DNA of 52,037 nt from Rheinheimera salexigens. GTDB taxonomy: Bacteria; Pseudomonadota; Gammaproteobacteria; Enterobacterales; Alteromonadaceae. Position numbers and translations under genes: made by a program. A model generated the notes under the pieces. It saw only the letters and a list, made by a program, of their open reading frames with translations. It had not been told where the DNA came from and did no database searches. Below, one piece after another: positions 7,703 through 16,004 of this stretch. Within the stretch, counting starts at the first letter, position 1, and the number at the start of each line of letters is the position of its first letter. Location of the stretch: positions 2,171,109 to 2,223,145 of the forward strand of contig NZ_MKEK01000001.1 in NCBI RefSeq assembly GCF_001752395.1. Direction: 5' to 3'.

Positions 7703-8395
7703 ATGGAAGAAGCATCAGAGCCATTATCACTAGTCGCTTGTCTTACTGGCTTAAGCGAGCAGCATTTGCTACTACGATTGGATGGTTTTAAGCTGCAGCC
7801 CCAAGCATCGGAAAACTTTGATGCTATGGCTGCGGCAGCTAGCGCTGATGGCATTTCGCTGGCTATTGTTTCAGCCTTTCGCTCTTATCAGCGCCAAGCA
7901 CAAATTTGGCAAGCTAAGTTAAGCGGAAAGCGTGCGGTGTATGACTTACACAACAACGTAGTTGATTTGCAAACATTACAGGCTAAAGCACGTTTAGATG
8001 CAGTGTTATTATATTCTGCCCTGCCTGGTGCCAGCCGACACCACTGGGGCACAGATATCGATTTGTATGATGCTAATGCGGTAGCAGATGATTATCAGCC
8101 ACAATTAGCACCGACTGAGTATCAAATGGGGGGCCCATTCTATCCAATGGTGCAATGGTTAAAGCAACATGGCACAGCATTTGGCTTTTTTATGCCTTAT
8201 CAGCGTTACCAACAAGGTGTAGCAGCTGAGCCATGGCACATTAGTTATGCGCCTGTTGCCGATAATTATCAGCAACAGTTAAGCTGTCAGTTACTCGCTA
8301 ACTGTATTGAGCAACATCCCATTGCAGAACAAAAATTAGTATTAACTTATTTACCCGAACTATATCAGCAGTATGTGCAAAATATTTGTCGGTAA
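7703..8395 (+). CDS. M15 family (VanY/LdcB-like) carboxypeptidase
   Basis: A zinc D-Ala-D-Ala or L,D-carboxypeptidase-like protein of 230 residues. It shows SAFRSYQRQAQIW (57-69), the metal motif SRHHWGTDID (H113 and D120 as ligands), and EPWHISY (catalytic E176, ligand H179), which define the M15B group. No signal peptide is visible, so it may trim muropeptides in the cytosol rather than in the wall; most VanY-type enzymes are exported. I used ATG 7703, one base after the yffB stop. A start at 7643 would overlap yffB and adds no convincing export signal. Confidence 0.82.
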   Translation: MEEASEPLSLVACLTGLSEQHLLLRLDGFKLQPQASENFDAMAAAASADGISLAIVSAFRSYQRQAQIWQAKLSGKRAVYDLHNNVVDLQTLQAKARLDAVLLYSALPGASRHHWGTDIDLYDANAVADDYQPQLAPTEYQMGGPFYPMVQWLKQHGTAFGFFMPYQRYQQGVAAEPWHISYAPVADNYQQQLSCQLLANCIEQHPIAEQKLVLTYLPELYQQYVQNICR

Positions 8396-8398
8396 ATA

Positions 8399-9442
8399 TT
8401 ATTCACCTTTAGCTTTATGCTCAAATGAAGAATAACCTTGCACAAATCGTTGCAGTTGATCCCGTAAATTAGGCGGAGTGCCTTTAATTAGTAACGTATC
8501 GCTATGGGCATCATATTGCACTCTATCGCCCAGTAGCGTTTGTTCAAAACTTAACGATAAACCTCCGCCTTGTCCGGCAAATTTAACTAAGTTTTTTAAT
8601 TCTTTTACTTCTACCGGAAATTGATCGGAAACGGCAAGTTGCTGCTCTTGGCAATAACGCATAAAACCTTGCTGCTCTTGTTCGTCTACCACAGCAGATA
8701 ATTCAGCTAATACGACCTCTTGACCCGACTTAGCCCGCTCTTCACAATATTGATAAACTTGCTTTCTAGTATCATTCTTTTCGTTATTATCAAATTCGGC
8801 TGCCGTAAAGTACTCTTCTACTGAGGCTAAAACCATTTTACTGTTAGCTTTAGCATCCGCACCTTCTTCACAACCTAAAAAATCTAAAAAGAAGTCGGCC
8901 ACTTTTCGCCCTGCTCGACCCCGTATAAAACTTAGATAATTACCTTGTTGTTCTGAAGTTTGATAGGCAGTTAAATCTATTCTGGCGGCTAATTGCATCC
9001 GAGCAATATCAAGATGACGTGATGTCGCCAGCTCTAACTCGTCACTTAGTGCAAAATGGTCCTTACTACCCAATAAACAAAACAATATATATTCACTAGC
9101 CAAATAACGATAATGACAGACTAAAAAATAACCGTGCTCTGGCAGTTGGTGGGCGGTTAATTGTTGTTCCAGCTCAGCAGTTGCTGTATTCGCTAATACC
9201 GTAAAATCACTGGTTTGTTGTTGCCAATCTTTTAGAGCAGTCACCACTTGTTGCGGTTTATCAGCATTAAATACAGCGTACCCTTTGGCCGGTTTGCCAT
9301 TATACGCTAAGTGTAATTGCTCCACTAAGTGCGCAACTGCAACCGTAGCCTCAACTAAAGATGGCCGATAATGAGCCTTACTTTGCCCCTGATTATCTAG
9401 TTCTATGTGGTTTATGGCTAACTGTTTTACATCTACTGACAT
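8399..9442 (-). CDS. yejK: Nucleoid-associated protein YejK
   Basis: The 347-residue protein matches YejK/NdpA (37-kDa nucleoid-associated protein) across its length. Marks include an N-terminal AINHIELDNQG-type start, SFIRGRAGRKVADFFLDFLGC (about 171-191), and a C-terminal LSLSFEQTLLGDRVQYD. It binds double-stranded DNA and in E. coli interacts with topoisomerase IV and gyrase. The order yejK divergent from yejL-yejM is conserved with E. coli. CAGGAAA precedes the ATG. It ends three bases from the convergent M15 gene. Confidence 0.95.
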   Translation of the reverse strand: MSVDVKQLAINHIELDNQGQSKAHYRPSLVEATVAVAHLVEQLHLAYNGKPAKGYAVFNADKPQQVVTALKDWQQQTSDFTVLANTATAELEQQLTAHQLPEHGYFLVCHYRYLASEYILFCLLGSKDHFALSDELELATSRHLDIARMQLAARIDLTAYQTSEQQGNYLSFIRGRAGRKVADFFLDFLGCEEGADAKANSKMVLASVEEYFTAAEFDNNEKNDTRKQVYQYCEERAKSGQEVVLAELSAVVDEQEQQGFMRYCQEQQLAVSDQFPVEVKELKNLVKFAGQGGGLSLSFEQTLLGDRVQYDAHSDTLLIKGTPPNLRDQLQRFVQGYSSFEHKAKGE

Positions 9443-9511
9443 AACTTTTCCTGTTTAAATTGAATTCTGTTACTATTCTATCTGTTTAACCATTCTAACT
9501 TCAGGTAATTC

Positions 9512-9736
9512 ATGGCAATTGTATCAAAGTATTCCACCGCTAAAATTGAAACTTTAGTAAATCAGCTGTTAGACGTATTACATGCTGACAACGCAACAAC
9601 GGAATTAAGCTTAATGTGCTTAGGTAATGCCATTAGCCATGTGGTTAATAGTAGTGTACCTGTAGCGCAACGTGAAACCGTAGTAAAACATTTCAACCAG
9701 GCACTGGTTGATTCTATTACCAGCAAAGTTAAGTAA
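9512..9736 (+). CDS. yejL: YejL family protein (UPF0352)
   Basis: A 74-residue helical protein of the YejL family; SKYSTAKIETLVNQLLDVL and LSLMCLGNAISHVVN match the family core. Its function is unknown; structural work on relatives shows a small all-helical dimer. It is followed by the yejM-like gene after only six bases, so the two are translated from one message. Confidence 0.95.
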   Translation: MAIVSKYSTAKIETLVNQLLDVLHADNATTELSLMCLGNAISHVVNSSVPVAQRETVVKHFNQALVDSITSKVK

Positions 9737-9742
9737 AGCACT

Positions 9743-11260
9743 ATGGTGTTAGAGCAAAACGTATCATTAGTAAAAAAAGTAAATCGTCTGCTTAATTGGG
9801 GCCATTGGTTTAGTTTTTTTAATATTCTGCTGGCGTTAATTATAACCTCAGCGTATTGGCTAGCAGAACCCGCTCCAACATCTGTGCTTGGCTGGGCCTA
9901 TTTATTATTAAATTGGATTGGCCACACCGCCTTTCTCTGTTTTATGTTTTTTATCTTGACCATATTTCCAGTCTCATTGGTCTTTCCTTATCAGCGCCAT
10001 GTTCGAGGCATAGCTGCCGCTATTGCTACAGTCGCCTTTGTGGTACTGATATTTGATGCCTATGTATATAGTAGTCTTGGCTATCATATTGGCGGAGCTT
10101 CTTTTGATCAAACTGTCGATTTGTTGCGGCAGCAAATTGTTACTAACTTGCGCAACTTTATTATTATAGTGCTGGCAGTAGCCGCGATACTGTTTGCTGT
10201 GCAATTAACTCTGAGTAATTTTTGCTGGAAAAAAATTGAACGCTTAAAGCAGTCTGGCTTAGCCCAGCCTTTACTATTGCTGTTTGTTGGTAGCTTTATG
10301 TTAAGTCATATTGTGCATGTGTATGCAGACGCTAATTTAAAATGGGATGTAACCAAACAAGATAACGTGTTGCCTTTATCTTACCCTGCTACAGCTAAAA
10401 CCTTTCTAGCGCGTTATCAATTAGTAGACTTAACCAAGCGTGCTCAACGCCAACTTGATAAAATAAGCGTTCCTAATACCATGCAAGCCGATAAAACATT
10501 GCAATGTAATAATGCCTCAGCGGGCGGCAGTACCTTGTTATTAGTTAGCCAAAAAATTAGCGCGGATCAAGTTCGGTTTTTGCAAACAAAACAATTTAAA
10601 GCCGTTGAGCAGCATTTTGCCCCTGTGCAAACATCAGAAGCCTTAATTAACCTACTTTATGGCCAGTTTTATTATAATACTGCTAACACCGCAGTATTAA
10701 ATGCTGCACCCGCTTGGTTAAGCCAGTTATCTGAGCAAAAGCTTACTATTGCTCGGCATGCTGACACTAACGTGACAGCGTTACCTTGGCTAACGGCAAC
10801 AGCAAACCTAAATAACTATGCCGTGGTATTTGATGACCATGCTGAACAACACTGGGCTTATTATGCCCAATTTGACAACATTATTATGCTGCAATTAGTA
10901 GGTGAGCATGAAAGGTTTAGTCCGGCGCCAACAGTGGTTTGGACTAACTGGAAACAGCTACTTAAGCTACAGCATTATGAGGTGTCACAGCATTTAGATT
11001 GGCTACCTACTTTGTTAGCACAAGCAGGCTGTAGCAGCCAACATAGCTGGCTAGGTGATAACCTACTTAAACCAAACAAATTGCCAAAACTATTAATTAG
11101 TGGCCAAAAAATTATCAGCTTTAAAAAAGATAAAATGGTAATTTTACGCGAAGATGGCAGTTATGGTGTCTGGTCTGCAGGTACTTTATTACCGCTAAAT
11201 GAAAAACTTGATTTACCGATGTTAACCGATGCACTAAAGCGTATCGAACATGAAAATTAA
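9743..11260 (+). CDS. YejM/PbgA-like inner-membrane protein with shortened, non-catalytic periplasmic domain
   Basis: In E. coli YejM (PbgA/LapC) senses periplasmic LPS and controls LpxC turnover. Here the N-terminus shows the DUF3413 five-helix bundle (about residues 15-200) starting KKVNRLLNWGHWFSFFN. The periplasmic part has only about 300 residues, making 505 in total against 586 in E. coli. The sulfatase-fold strand that reads VVDGLRAD in E. coli reads VSQKISAD here, so the metal-site Asp is gone. Position after yejL supports orthology. A role in LPS sensing is inferred from the family. Confidence 0.8.
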   Translation: MVLEQNVSLVKKVNRLLNWGHWFSFFNILLALIITSAYWLAEPAPTSVLGWAYLLLNWIGHTAFLCFMFFILTIFPVSLVFPYQRHVRGIAAAIATVAFVVLIFDAYVYSSLGYHIGGASFDQTVDLLRQQIVTNLRNFIIIVLAVAAILFAVQLTLSNFCWKKIERLKQSGLAQPLLLLFVGSFMLSHIVHVYADANLKWDVTKQDNVLPLSYPATAKTFLARYQLVDLTKRAQRQLDKISVPNTMQADKTLQCNNASAGGSTLLLVSQKISADQVRFLQTKQFKAVEQHFAPVQTSEALINLLYGQFYYNTANTAVLNAAPAWLSQLSEQKLTIARHADTNVTALPWLTATANLNNYAVVFDDHAEQHWAYYAQFDNIIMLQLVGEHERFSPAPTVVWTNWKQLLKLQHYEVSQHLDWLPTLLAQAGCSSQHSWLGDNLLKPNKLPKLLISGQKIISFKKDKMVILREDGSYGVWSAGTLLPLNEKLDLPMLTDALKRIEHEN

Positions 11261-11334
11261 GCAAGCCAGTAAAAAAACCGTTATAATAACAAGCATTAAT
11301 AACGCCTAATGTTAGGCTTAATATTGGATACAAC

Positions 11335-12183
11335 ATGTTAGCTCTTGGAAAAATCAATCGCCTTAGTGTCAAAAAACAAGTTAAGTTTGGCTATTACTTA
11401 GACGGCTTAAGCTGGGGTGAAATTTTACTGCCAAATAACGTCGTGCCAGCTGGCTTAGAAGTTGGTCAGGAACTGGACGTTTTTTTGTATTTAGATTCAG
11501 AAGATCAACTAATCGCCACCACTGAACGGCCAAAAATTAGAGTTGGTGAAGTCGCTTATTTACCTGTAGTTGCCGTTACTAAAGTCGGTGCCTTTGTTGA
11601 TTGGGGCTTAAAAAAAGACTTATTGGTTCCATTTAGTGAACAACAAATTCCTTTAAAAGAAGGTCAAAAATACTTACTGTATTGCTATGTCGATGTCAGT
11701 AATCGTATTGTTGCTTCAACTAAGCTTGATCGCCACCTGCATAAAACCCCGGCAAAATATAATATTGGTGATCGTGTCGACATTATTATCAGTGAGAAAA
11801 CTGACTTAGGTTATAAGGCTGTAGTAAACCTAACCCATTGGGGTGTCTTATATCAAAACGAAGTATTTAAACCGTTGCAGCAAGGCGACAAAATGTCAGC
11901 CTATATCGTTAAAGTACGCGAAGATGACAAAATAGACTTGCGTTTAACATCGGCCACTTTTAATCAAGCCAAGCAATTAACGGATAAGATTATTCACCGC
12001 TTACATCAGAATAATGGCAAGTTAGCCTTAACTGATAAAAGCTCGCCTGAGTTAATTTATGAAGCCTTTGGCGTCAGTAAAAAAGCCTATAAACAAGCTT
12101 TAGGCTTACTGTATAAAGCGAAGAAAATTGTTATTTTTGAACATGGCATTATTTTAACGCCAACAGATACTAAAGATAACTAA
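11335..12183 (+). CDS. CvfB/YitL family S1-like RNA-binding protein
   Basis: This 282-residue protein has the CvfB layout: tandem S1/OB-type domains (about 1-60, 65-130 and 140-205; the second includes VTKVGAFVDWGLKKDLLVPFSEQ) and a C-terminal winged-helix (about 215-275, with SPELIYEAFGVSKKAYKQALG). CvfB homologues bind RNA and affect virulence genes in Staphylococcus; the proteobacterial role is unknown. It follows the yejM-like gene by 74 bases. Confidence 0.88.
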   Translation: MLALGKINRLSVKKQVKFGYYLDGLSWGEILLPNNVVPAGLEVGQELDVFLYLDSEDQLIATTERPKIRVGEVAYLPVVAVTKVGAFVDWGLKKDLLVPFSEQQIPLKEGQKYLLYCYVDVSNRIVASTKLDRHLHKTPAKYNIGDRVDIIISEKTDLGYKAVVNLTHWGVLYQNEVFKPLQQGDKMSAYIVKVREDDKIDLRLTSATFNQAKQLTDKIIHRLHQNNGKLALTDKSSPELIYEAFGVSKKAYKQALGLLYKAKKIVIFEHGIILTPTDTKDN

Positions 12184-12196
12184 TACTAAAGATAAC
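12167..12196 (+). repeat. Direct repeat across the cvfB stop codon
   Basis: ATACTAAAGATAAC occurs twice with a 16-base period (12167-12180 and 12183-12196), spanning the TAA stop. It looks like a slippage duplication at the gene end. Confidence 0.8.
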
Positions 12197-12238
12197 AAGC
12201 CTACAAGCAGTATATACGCAGCGACCTATAATAATATT

Positions 12239-13480
12239 TTAGGCGCTGCGATTTGCTGGTTTTGATAACACCAAATGCACCACACTAGTTGCGCGCTCTA
12301 AAAATCCTCCCTCGCAGTAACATAAATAAAAATGCCATAGTCGAACAAAATGATCATCAAAGCCTAATTGATGTACTTGATCACGAGCAAGCATAAAGTT
12401 GTCACGCCAGTCTTTAACGGTACGGGCATAATCAAAACCAATATCATGTAACTGTCGTACCATCATATCCGTATGATGCGTCACTGCATGCGTCATACGT
12501 GTTATGGATGGCAAACTCCCCCCTGGAAACACATAGCGCTTTATAAAGTCTACTTCTTGCACATACTGCTTATAACGCTGATCAACAATAGTAATCGCTT
12601 GAATGAGCATTAAGCCATCTGGTTTTAATAAACTACTACACTGTGCAAAATAGGTATCAAGAAATTCATCACCAACGGCTTCTACCATCTCAATAGAAAC
12701 CAGTTTGTCGTAGTTGCCCGCCAAATCACGATAGTCACTAAGTAGTAAGGTAATTTGCTGCTCTAAACCAAGCTCTTTAACCCGTGTTGCAGTGTAATCA
12801 TATTGCTGCTGGGAAATTGTGGTTGTGGTGACCTTACAACCATAATGCTGAGCAGCATAAATAGCCATACTGCCCCAACCCGTGCCAATCTCTAATAAAT
12901 GATCACTGGGACTTAACTGTAAGCGTTGGCAAATCAATTGCAGCTTATGTTGCTGAGCCTGCGCTAAATTCGCTTCAGCCGAAGGGTATACCGCGCTGGA
13001 GTACATCATGCTCGAGTCTAAAAATAACCGATACATGTCGTTACCTAAGTCATAATGCGCTGCAATGTTTTTCTTAGCTTGCTGCTTAGAATTGCGGTTA
13101 CGCCAGTTTATTAATTTAAGTAAAGGCCGGCCCATTCGAGTTAATGCCGAATCCAGCTTATCTAAGCTGGATAAATTTAAAGCGAAAATACGTACTAAAG
13201 CAGTTAGATTATCGCAGCGCCACCAACCATTAATGTAGGCTTCACCAGCACCAACCGAACCTGACATGGCTAAGCGTTGATAAAACTGCGGATCAACAAC
13301 AGTTATAACAGCTTTTAATACGGCGTGTTCATCACCAAAACGCTGGCGTTGATTTGCTTCCACAATAGTAATATCGCCATATTGTAATTGGGTTAAAAAA
13401 TTTAAAGTGAATTTACGACATAGTTTGTCAAAAACACTTAAATTATTGAAAAGAGATGCTTCAGTTAGGCTCATACTCAT
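12239..13480 (-). CDS. cfa: CFA-synthase-family methyltransferase
   Basis: A 413-residue SAM-dependent enzyme of the cyclopropane fatty acid synthase family that acts on unsaturated acyl chains of membrane lipids. It shows AAHYDLGNDMYRLFLD (140-155), the SAM loop LLEIGTGWGSMAIYAA (195-210), and VSIEMVEAVG with the conserved E267. Two residues important in E. coli Cfa differ: C139 aligns with S162 and H266 with Q294. The EMVEAVG form resembles the plant and light-stress-operon subfamily. It ends the six-gene operon and overlaps DUF1365 by four bases. Simple methylation instead of ring closure is possible. Confidence 0.85.
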   Translation of the reverse strand: MSMSLTEASLFNNLSVFDKLCRKFTLNFLTQLQYGDITIVEANQRQRFGDEHAVLKAVITVVDPQFYQRLAMSGSVGAGEAYINGWWRCDNLTALVRIFALNLSSLDKLDSALTRMGRPLLKLINWRNRNSKQQAKKNIAAHYDLGNDMYRLFLDSSMMYSSAVYPSAEANLAQAQQHKLQLICQRLQLSPSDHLLEIGTGWGSMAIYAAQHYGCKVTTTTISQQQYDYTATRVKELGLEQQITLLLSDYRDLAGNYDKLVSIEMVEAVGDEFLDTYFAQCSSLLKPDGLMLIQAITIVDQRYKQYVQEVDFIKRYVFPGGSLPSITRMTHAVTHHTDMMVRQLHDIGFDYARTVKDWRDNFMLARDQVHQLGFDDHFVRLWHFYLCYCEGGFLERATSVVHLVLSKPANRSA

Positions 13481-14274
13481 GCATTGTTATCCTTGGTCCC
13501 GGGGTGATGATGTATTGGTACCCGCTTAATAAGTAGCCTTAAAGCATGCCAATAAATACGCATAAGATTTTGTACGTTTTGCCATGGCGTACGGATCAGC
13601 CATTGCCGCCGCCAAGTCTTAGTTAAATCATATCTATACAGTTTTAACCAAGCACTAAATACTTTTTGCTGTTGGCTAAAATTAGTAATTTGGCATAATA
13701 AAGTGTTATTTGGTGGGGTTATTTGCCAATGATATTGCATATCTATTGGATTAAATGGCGAAACATGGAACGCTTTATCATGTTTATAATGACGCTGTTT
13801 TTGTTGTATTGTTTGCAAATAATAATGCCGCTCATTCCAAGGCGTATTACTCACTTCTGCTAATAAATAGCGCAATCTGTGCTGTATGTCGTAGCAATAA
13901 TATAAGGTAAGCGGACTAAAAAATACGCCATAATTAGCCAATGGTGTCAGTATAAACACTTTTACGATTGTCGTTTCAGTTGTGCTTTTAGGCGTAGTTT
14001 GAGGAGTAATTTCAGGTGTAGCTTGGCAACTAAGCAGCATAACTTTATCGCATACTGCTTGAAATATATTTTCAGCGCCGGCTAAATAGTCGCGCCGACG
14101 ATAACTTAACGCAGCAAAACGATTCAGACTTATCCCCACCGTTGCGAGATCAGCTTTATTTAATAAAGCGCTATCAAGCCAAAATTGGCTTAAGCGATAA
14201 CTAAAGCCATGTTCGCTTGGAACAAAGCGCTTGTGGCCAATGACGCCTTGATAGACTGCGTGTCCGGCTTGCAT
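13477..14274 (-). CDS. DUF1365 family protein
   Basis: The 265-residue protein belongs to DUF1365, usually found between an FAD oxidase and a CFA-type gene. Recognisable parts are GHKRFVPSEHGFSYRLSQFW at the N-terminus, SLNRFAALSYRRRDYL, NYGVFFSPLTLYYCYD (about 124-139) and FHVSPFNPIDMQYHW (about 170-184). Its function is unknown; co-occurrence points to modification or transport of acyl chains. An unusual Thr-rich insert (residues about 95-109, TPEITPQTTPKSTTE) interrupts the domain. It overlaps both neighbours by one and four bases, so translation is coupled. Confidence 0.88.
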   Translation of the reverse strand: MQAGHAVYQGVIGHKRFVPSEHGFSYRLSQFWLDSALLNKADLATVGISLNRFAALSYRRRDYLAGAENIFQAVCDKVMLLSCQATPEITPQTTPKSTTETTIVKVFILTPLANYGVFFSPLTLYYCYDIQHRLRYLLAEVSNTPWNERHYYLQTIQQKQRHYKHDKAFHVSPFNPIDMQYHWQITPPNNTLLCQITNFSQQQKVFSAWLKLYRYDLTKTWRRQWLIRTPWQNVQNLMRIYWHALRLLIKRVPIHHHPGTKDNNA

Positions 14275-15530
14275 TAGTATTCAATGCCAAATAAGGCAGC
14301 AACATCTACTGCACTTTTCGCACCGTCCTCATGAAAACCGTTATACCAATAAGCGCCACAGAAATAGCTATGTTGCTGGCCATTAATCTCTTGTCGTCTA
14401 GCTTGTGCAACTAAGGTTTGCTGGTTATAAACCGGATGCTGATACATAAATCGGCCTAAAATTTTACTGTTATCAATTTCAGCTGTATTATTTAAGGTTA
14501 CACAAAATGTCACTGGCGCCTCAATCCCCTGCAATATATTCATATTATAGGTTAGCGTGGCTTGCTCGTTAGCCACACTGGATAAATTATAATTCCATGC
14601 CGCCCACGCTTTTTTGCGTTTAGGCAGTAAAGCAGTGTCTGTGTGCAATATTACTTCGTTATCTTTATAAGCAATATTAGCCAATATTTGCCGTTCGTTT
14701 TCGCTGGCATTTTCACCGAGCAATGCTAAAGCTTGATCACTGTGGCAAGCAAACACTACCTTATCAAAGGTTTCGCTATGGCCCTGTGTAAACTGCAAAG
14801 TAACACTATCCTGATCACGCAGTACCTTAGTAATTGTCTGTTTTAGCCTTATTGAATCGGTACCCAGTTTAGCTTGTAACGCTTGCACATAATTGCGCGA
14901 TCCGCCTTTAATAACTGCCCATTGGGGCCGGTCGGTAATATTGAGCAAACCGTGATTATTAAAAAATCTCAAGAAAAATCGAACGGGAAAGTCTGGCATA
15001 GCCGTTAGGCCAGATGACCAAATAGCGGCCCCCATAGGCAGTAAATAATTATGGCTAATTTTTTGACTAAAATTATGTTTAGTTAAAAATTCACCTAAAG
15101 ATAAAGCTAAATCTGTATGATCTTGCCCTAATAGTTTTTTACCAAGCTTATTAAATCGGTTAATTTCTAACAGCATGCGCCAAAAAGAGGGTCTAAATAA
15201 GTTACGGCGTTGGGCAAACAAGCTAGACAAGGTATTGCCATTATATTCTAAATTTTCAGCGTTATTTTTTACCGAAAAACTCATTTCAGTATGCTGATAA
15301 TCAACATTGAGTTCAGATATAAAACGGTTAAATATCGGATAAGTCCAATCGTTAAACACAATGAATCCGGTATCTATAGCATATTGCTTGCCTTGTACGC
15401 TGACATCAACAGTAGCGGTATGTCCTCCTAAATAATCATTGGCCTCAAAAATAATTACTTCATGCTGTCTTTGCAATAAATACCAAGACAGCATGCCCGA
15501 GATACCGCCACCAATTACAGCTATACGCAT
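14274..15530 (-). CDS. FAD-dependent amine-oxidase-type protein
   Basis: A 418-residue flavoprotein with an N-terminal Rossmann motif (IAVIGGGISGMLSWYLL, residues 3-19), an acidic strand end (IIFEANDYLGGHTATVDV), and an FAD-contacting TGFIVFNDWTYP segment (about 54-65). It belongs to the COG2907-type NAD/FAD-binding group always found with DUF1365 and CFA-type genes. In plants a related FAD oxidase domain is fused to a cyclopropane synthase. In Rhodobacter, as I recall, a related protein acts as a desaturase in furan fatty acid synthesis. The substrate here is therefore likely a lipid acyl chain. Confidence 0.85.
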   Translation of the reverse strand: MRIAVIGGGISGMLSWYLLQRQHEVIIFEANDYLGGHTATVDVSVQGKQYAIDTGFIVFNDWTYPIFNRFISELNVDYQHTEMSFSVKNNAENLEYNGNTLSSLFAQRRNLFRPSFWRMLLEINRFNKLGKKLLGQDHTDLALSLGEFLTKHNFSQKISHNYLLPMGAAIWSSGLTAMPDFPVRFFLRFFNNHGLLNITDRPQWAVIKGGSRNYVQALQAKLGTDSIRLKQTITKVLRDQDSVTLQFTQGHSETFDKVVFACHSDQALALLGENASENERQILANIAYKDNEVILHTDTALLPKRKKAWAAWNYNLSSVANEQATLTYNMNILQGIEAPVTFCVTLNNTAEIDNSKILGRFMYQHPVYNQQTLVAQARRQEINGQQHSYFCGAYWYNGFHEDGAKSAVDVAALFGIEY

Positions 15531-15566
15531 TTACATTCCCTATAAATTCAAATCTGACTAACTACT

Positions 15567-16004
15567 CTAGTTACTGGATGCCATACGCTGTTTAACTTTA
15601 CCGGTTAACCAACCAATTACCGGTAGATGGGTCAGTACCATCTGTTGTAAATCATAATAATCACGATGATAGATAATTAAGCCATTCTGCCAACGCAACA
15701 TGCTACAACCGTCGACTACTATCGCTTTGCTATTACCAATTGACGGGTGACTAAAATGCATCTTCCAAGTTAAAACGCCTTGATTTATTTGCTCAAATGC
15801 TTGTAATTTTTCAAATTTACAATAATCAATATTGCTATAACTATGAGTGAAATGCTGTTGTAGCTCAGCTAAGCCATTCACCGCTTTAACGGGGTCAATA
15901 AACTGGATATCGGCATGATATATTTGTGCTAAGCCGGAAATATTACTACTGGATAATTGATTGTAAAAAGACAGCAGTTGCTCAATCCTTGCTAGTTGAT
16001 TCAT
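15567..16004 (-). CDS. NTF2-like (SnoaL-type) protein
   Basis: The 145-residue protein has a cone-shaped NTF2 fold pattern: IEQLLSFYNQLSSSNISGLAQIYHADIQFIDPVKAVNG at the start, then WKMHFSHPSIG and VDGCSMLRWQNGLIIYHRDYYDL. It recurs in this operon type in Vibrio and Shewanella, with no assigned activity. It could be a small cyclase or isomerase, or a ligand-binding partner. Its start lies 23 bases inside the end of the photolyase gene, and it is separated from the oxidase gene by 36 bases. Confidence 0.85.
   Translation of the reverse strand: MNQLARIEQLLSFYNQLSSSNISGLAQIYHADIQFIDPVKAVNGLAELQQHFTHSYSNIDYCKFEKLQAFEQINQGVLTWKMHFSHPSIGNSKAIVVDGCSMLRWQNGLIIYHRDYYDLQQMVLTHLPVIGWLTGKVKQRMASSN

Noticed and set aside
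12217..12250. Terminator between cvfB and cfa
   Set aside because: CGCAGCG and CGCTGCG pair, but the loop is 20 bases, the arm lies in the cfa coding end, and no T tract follows.
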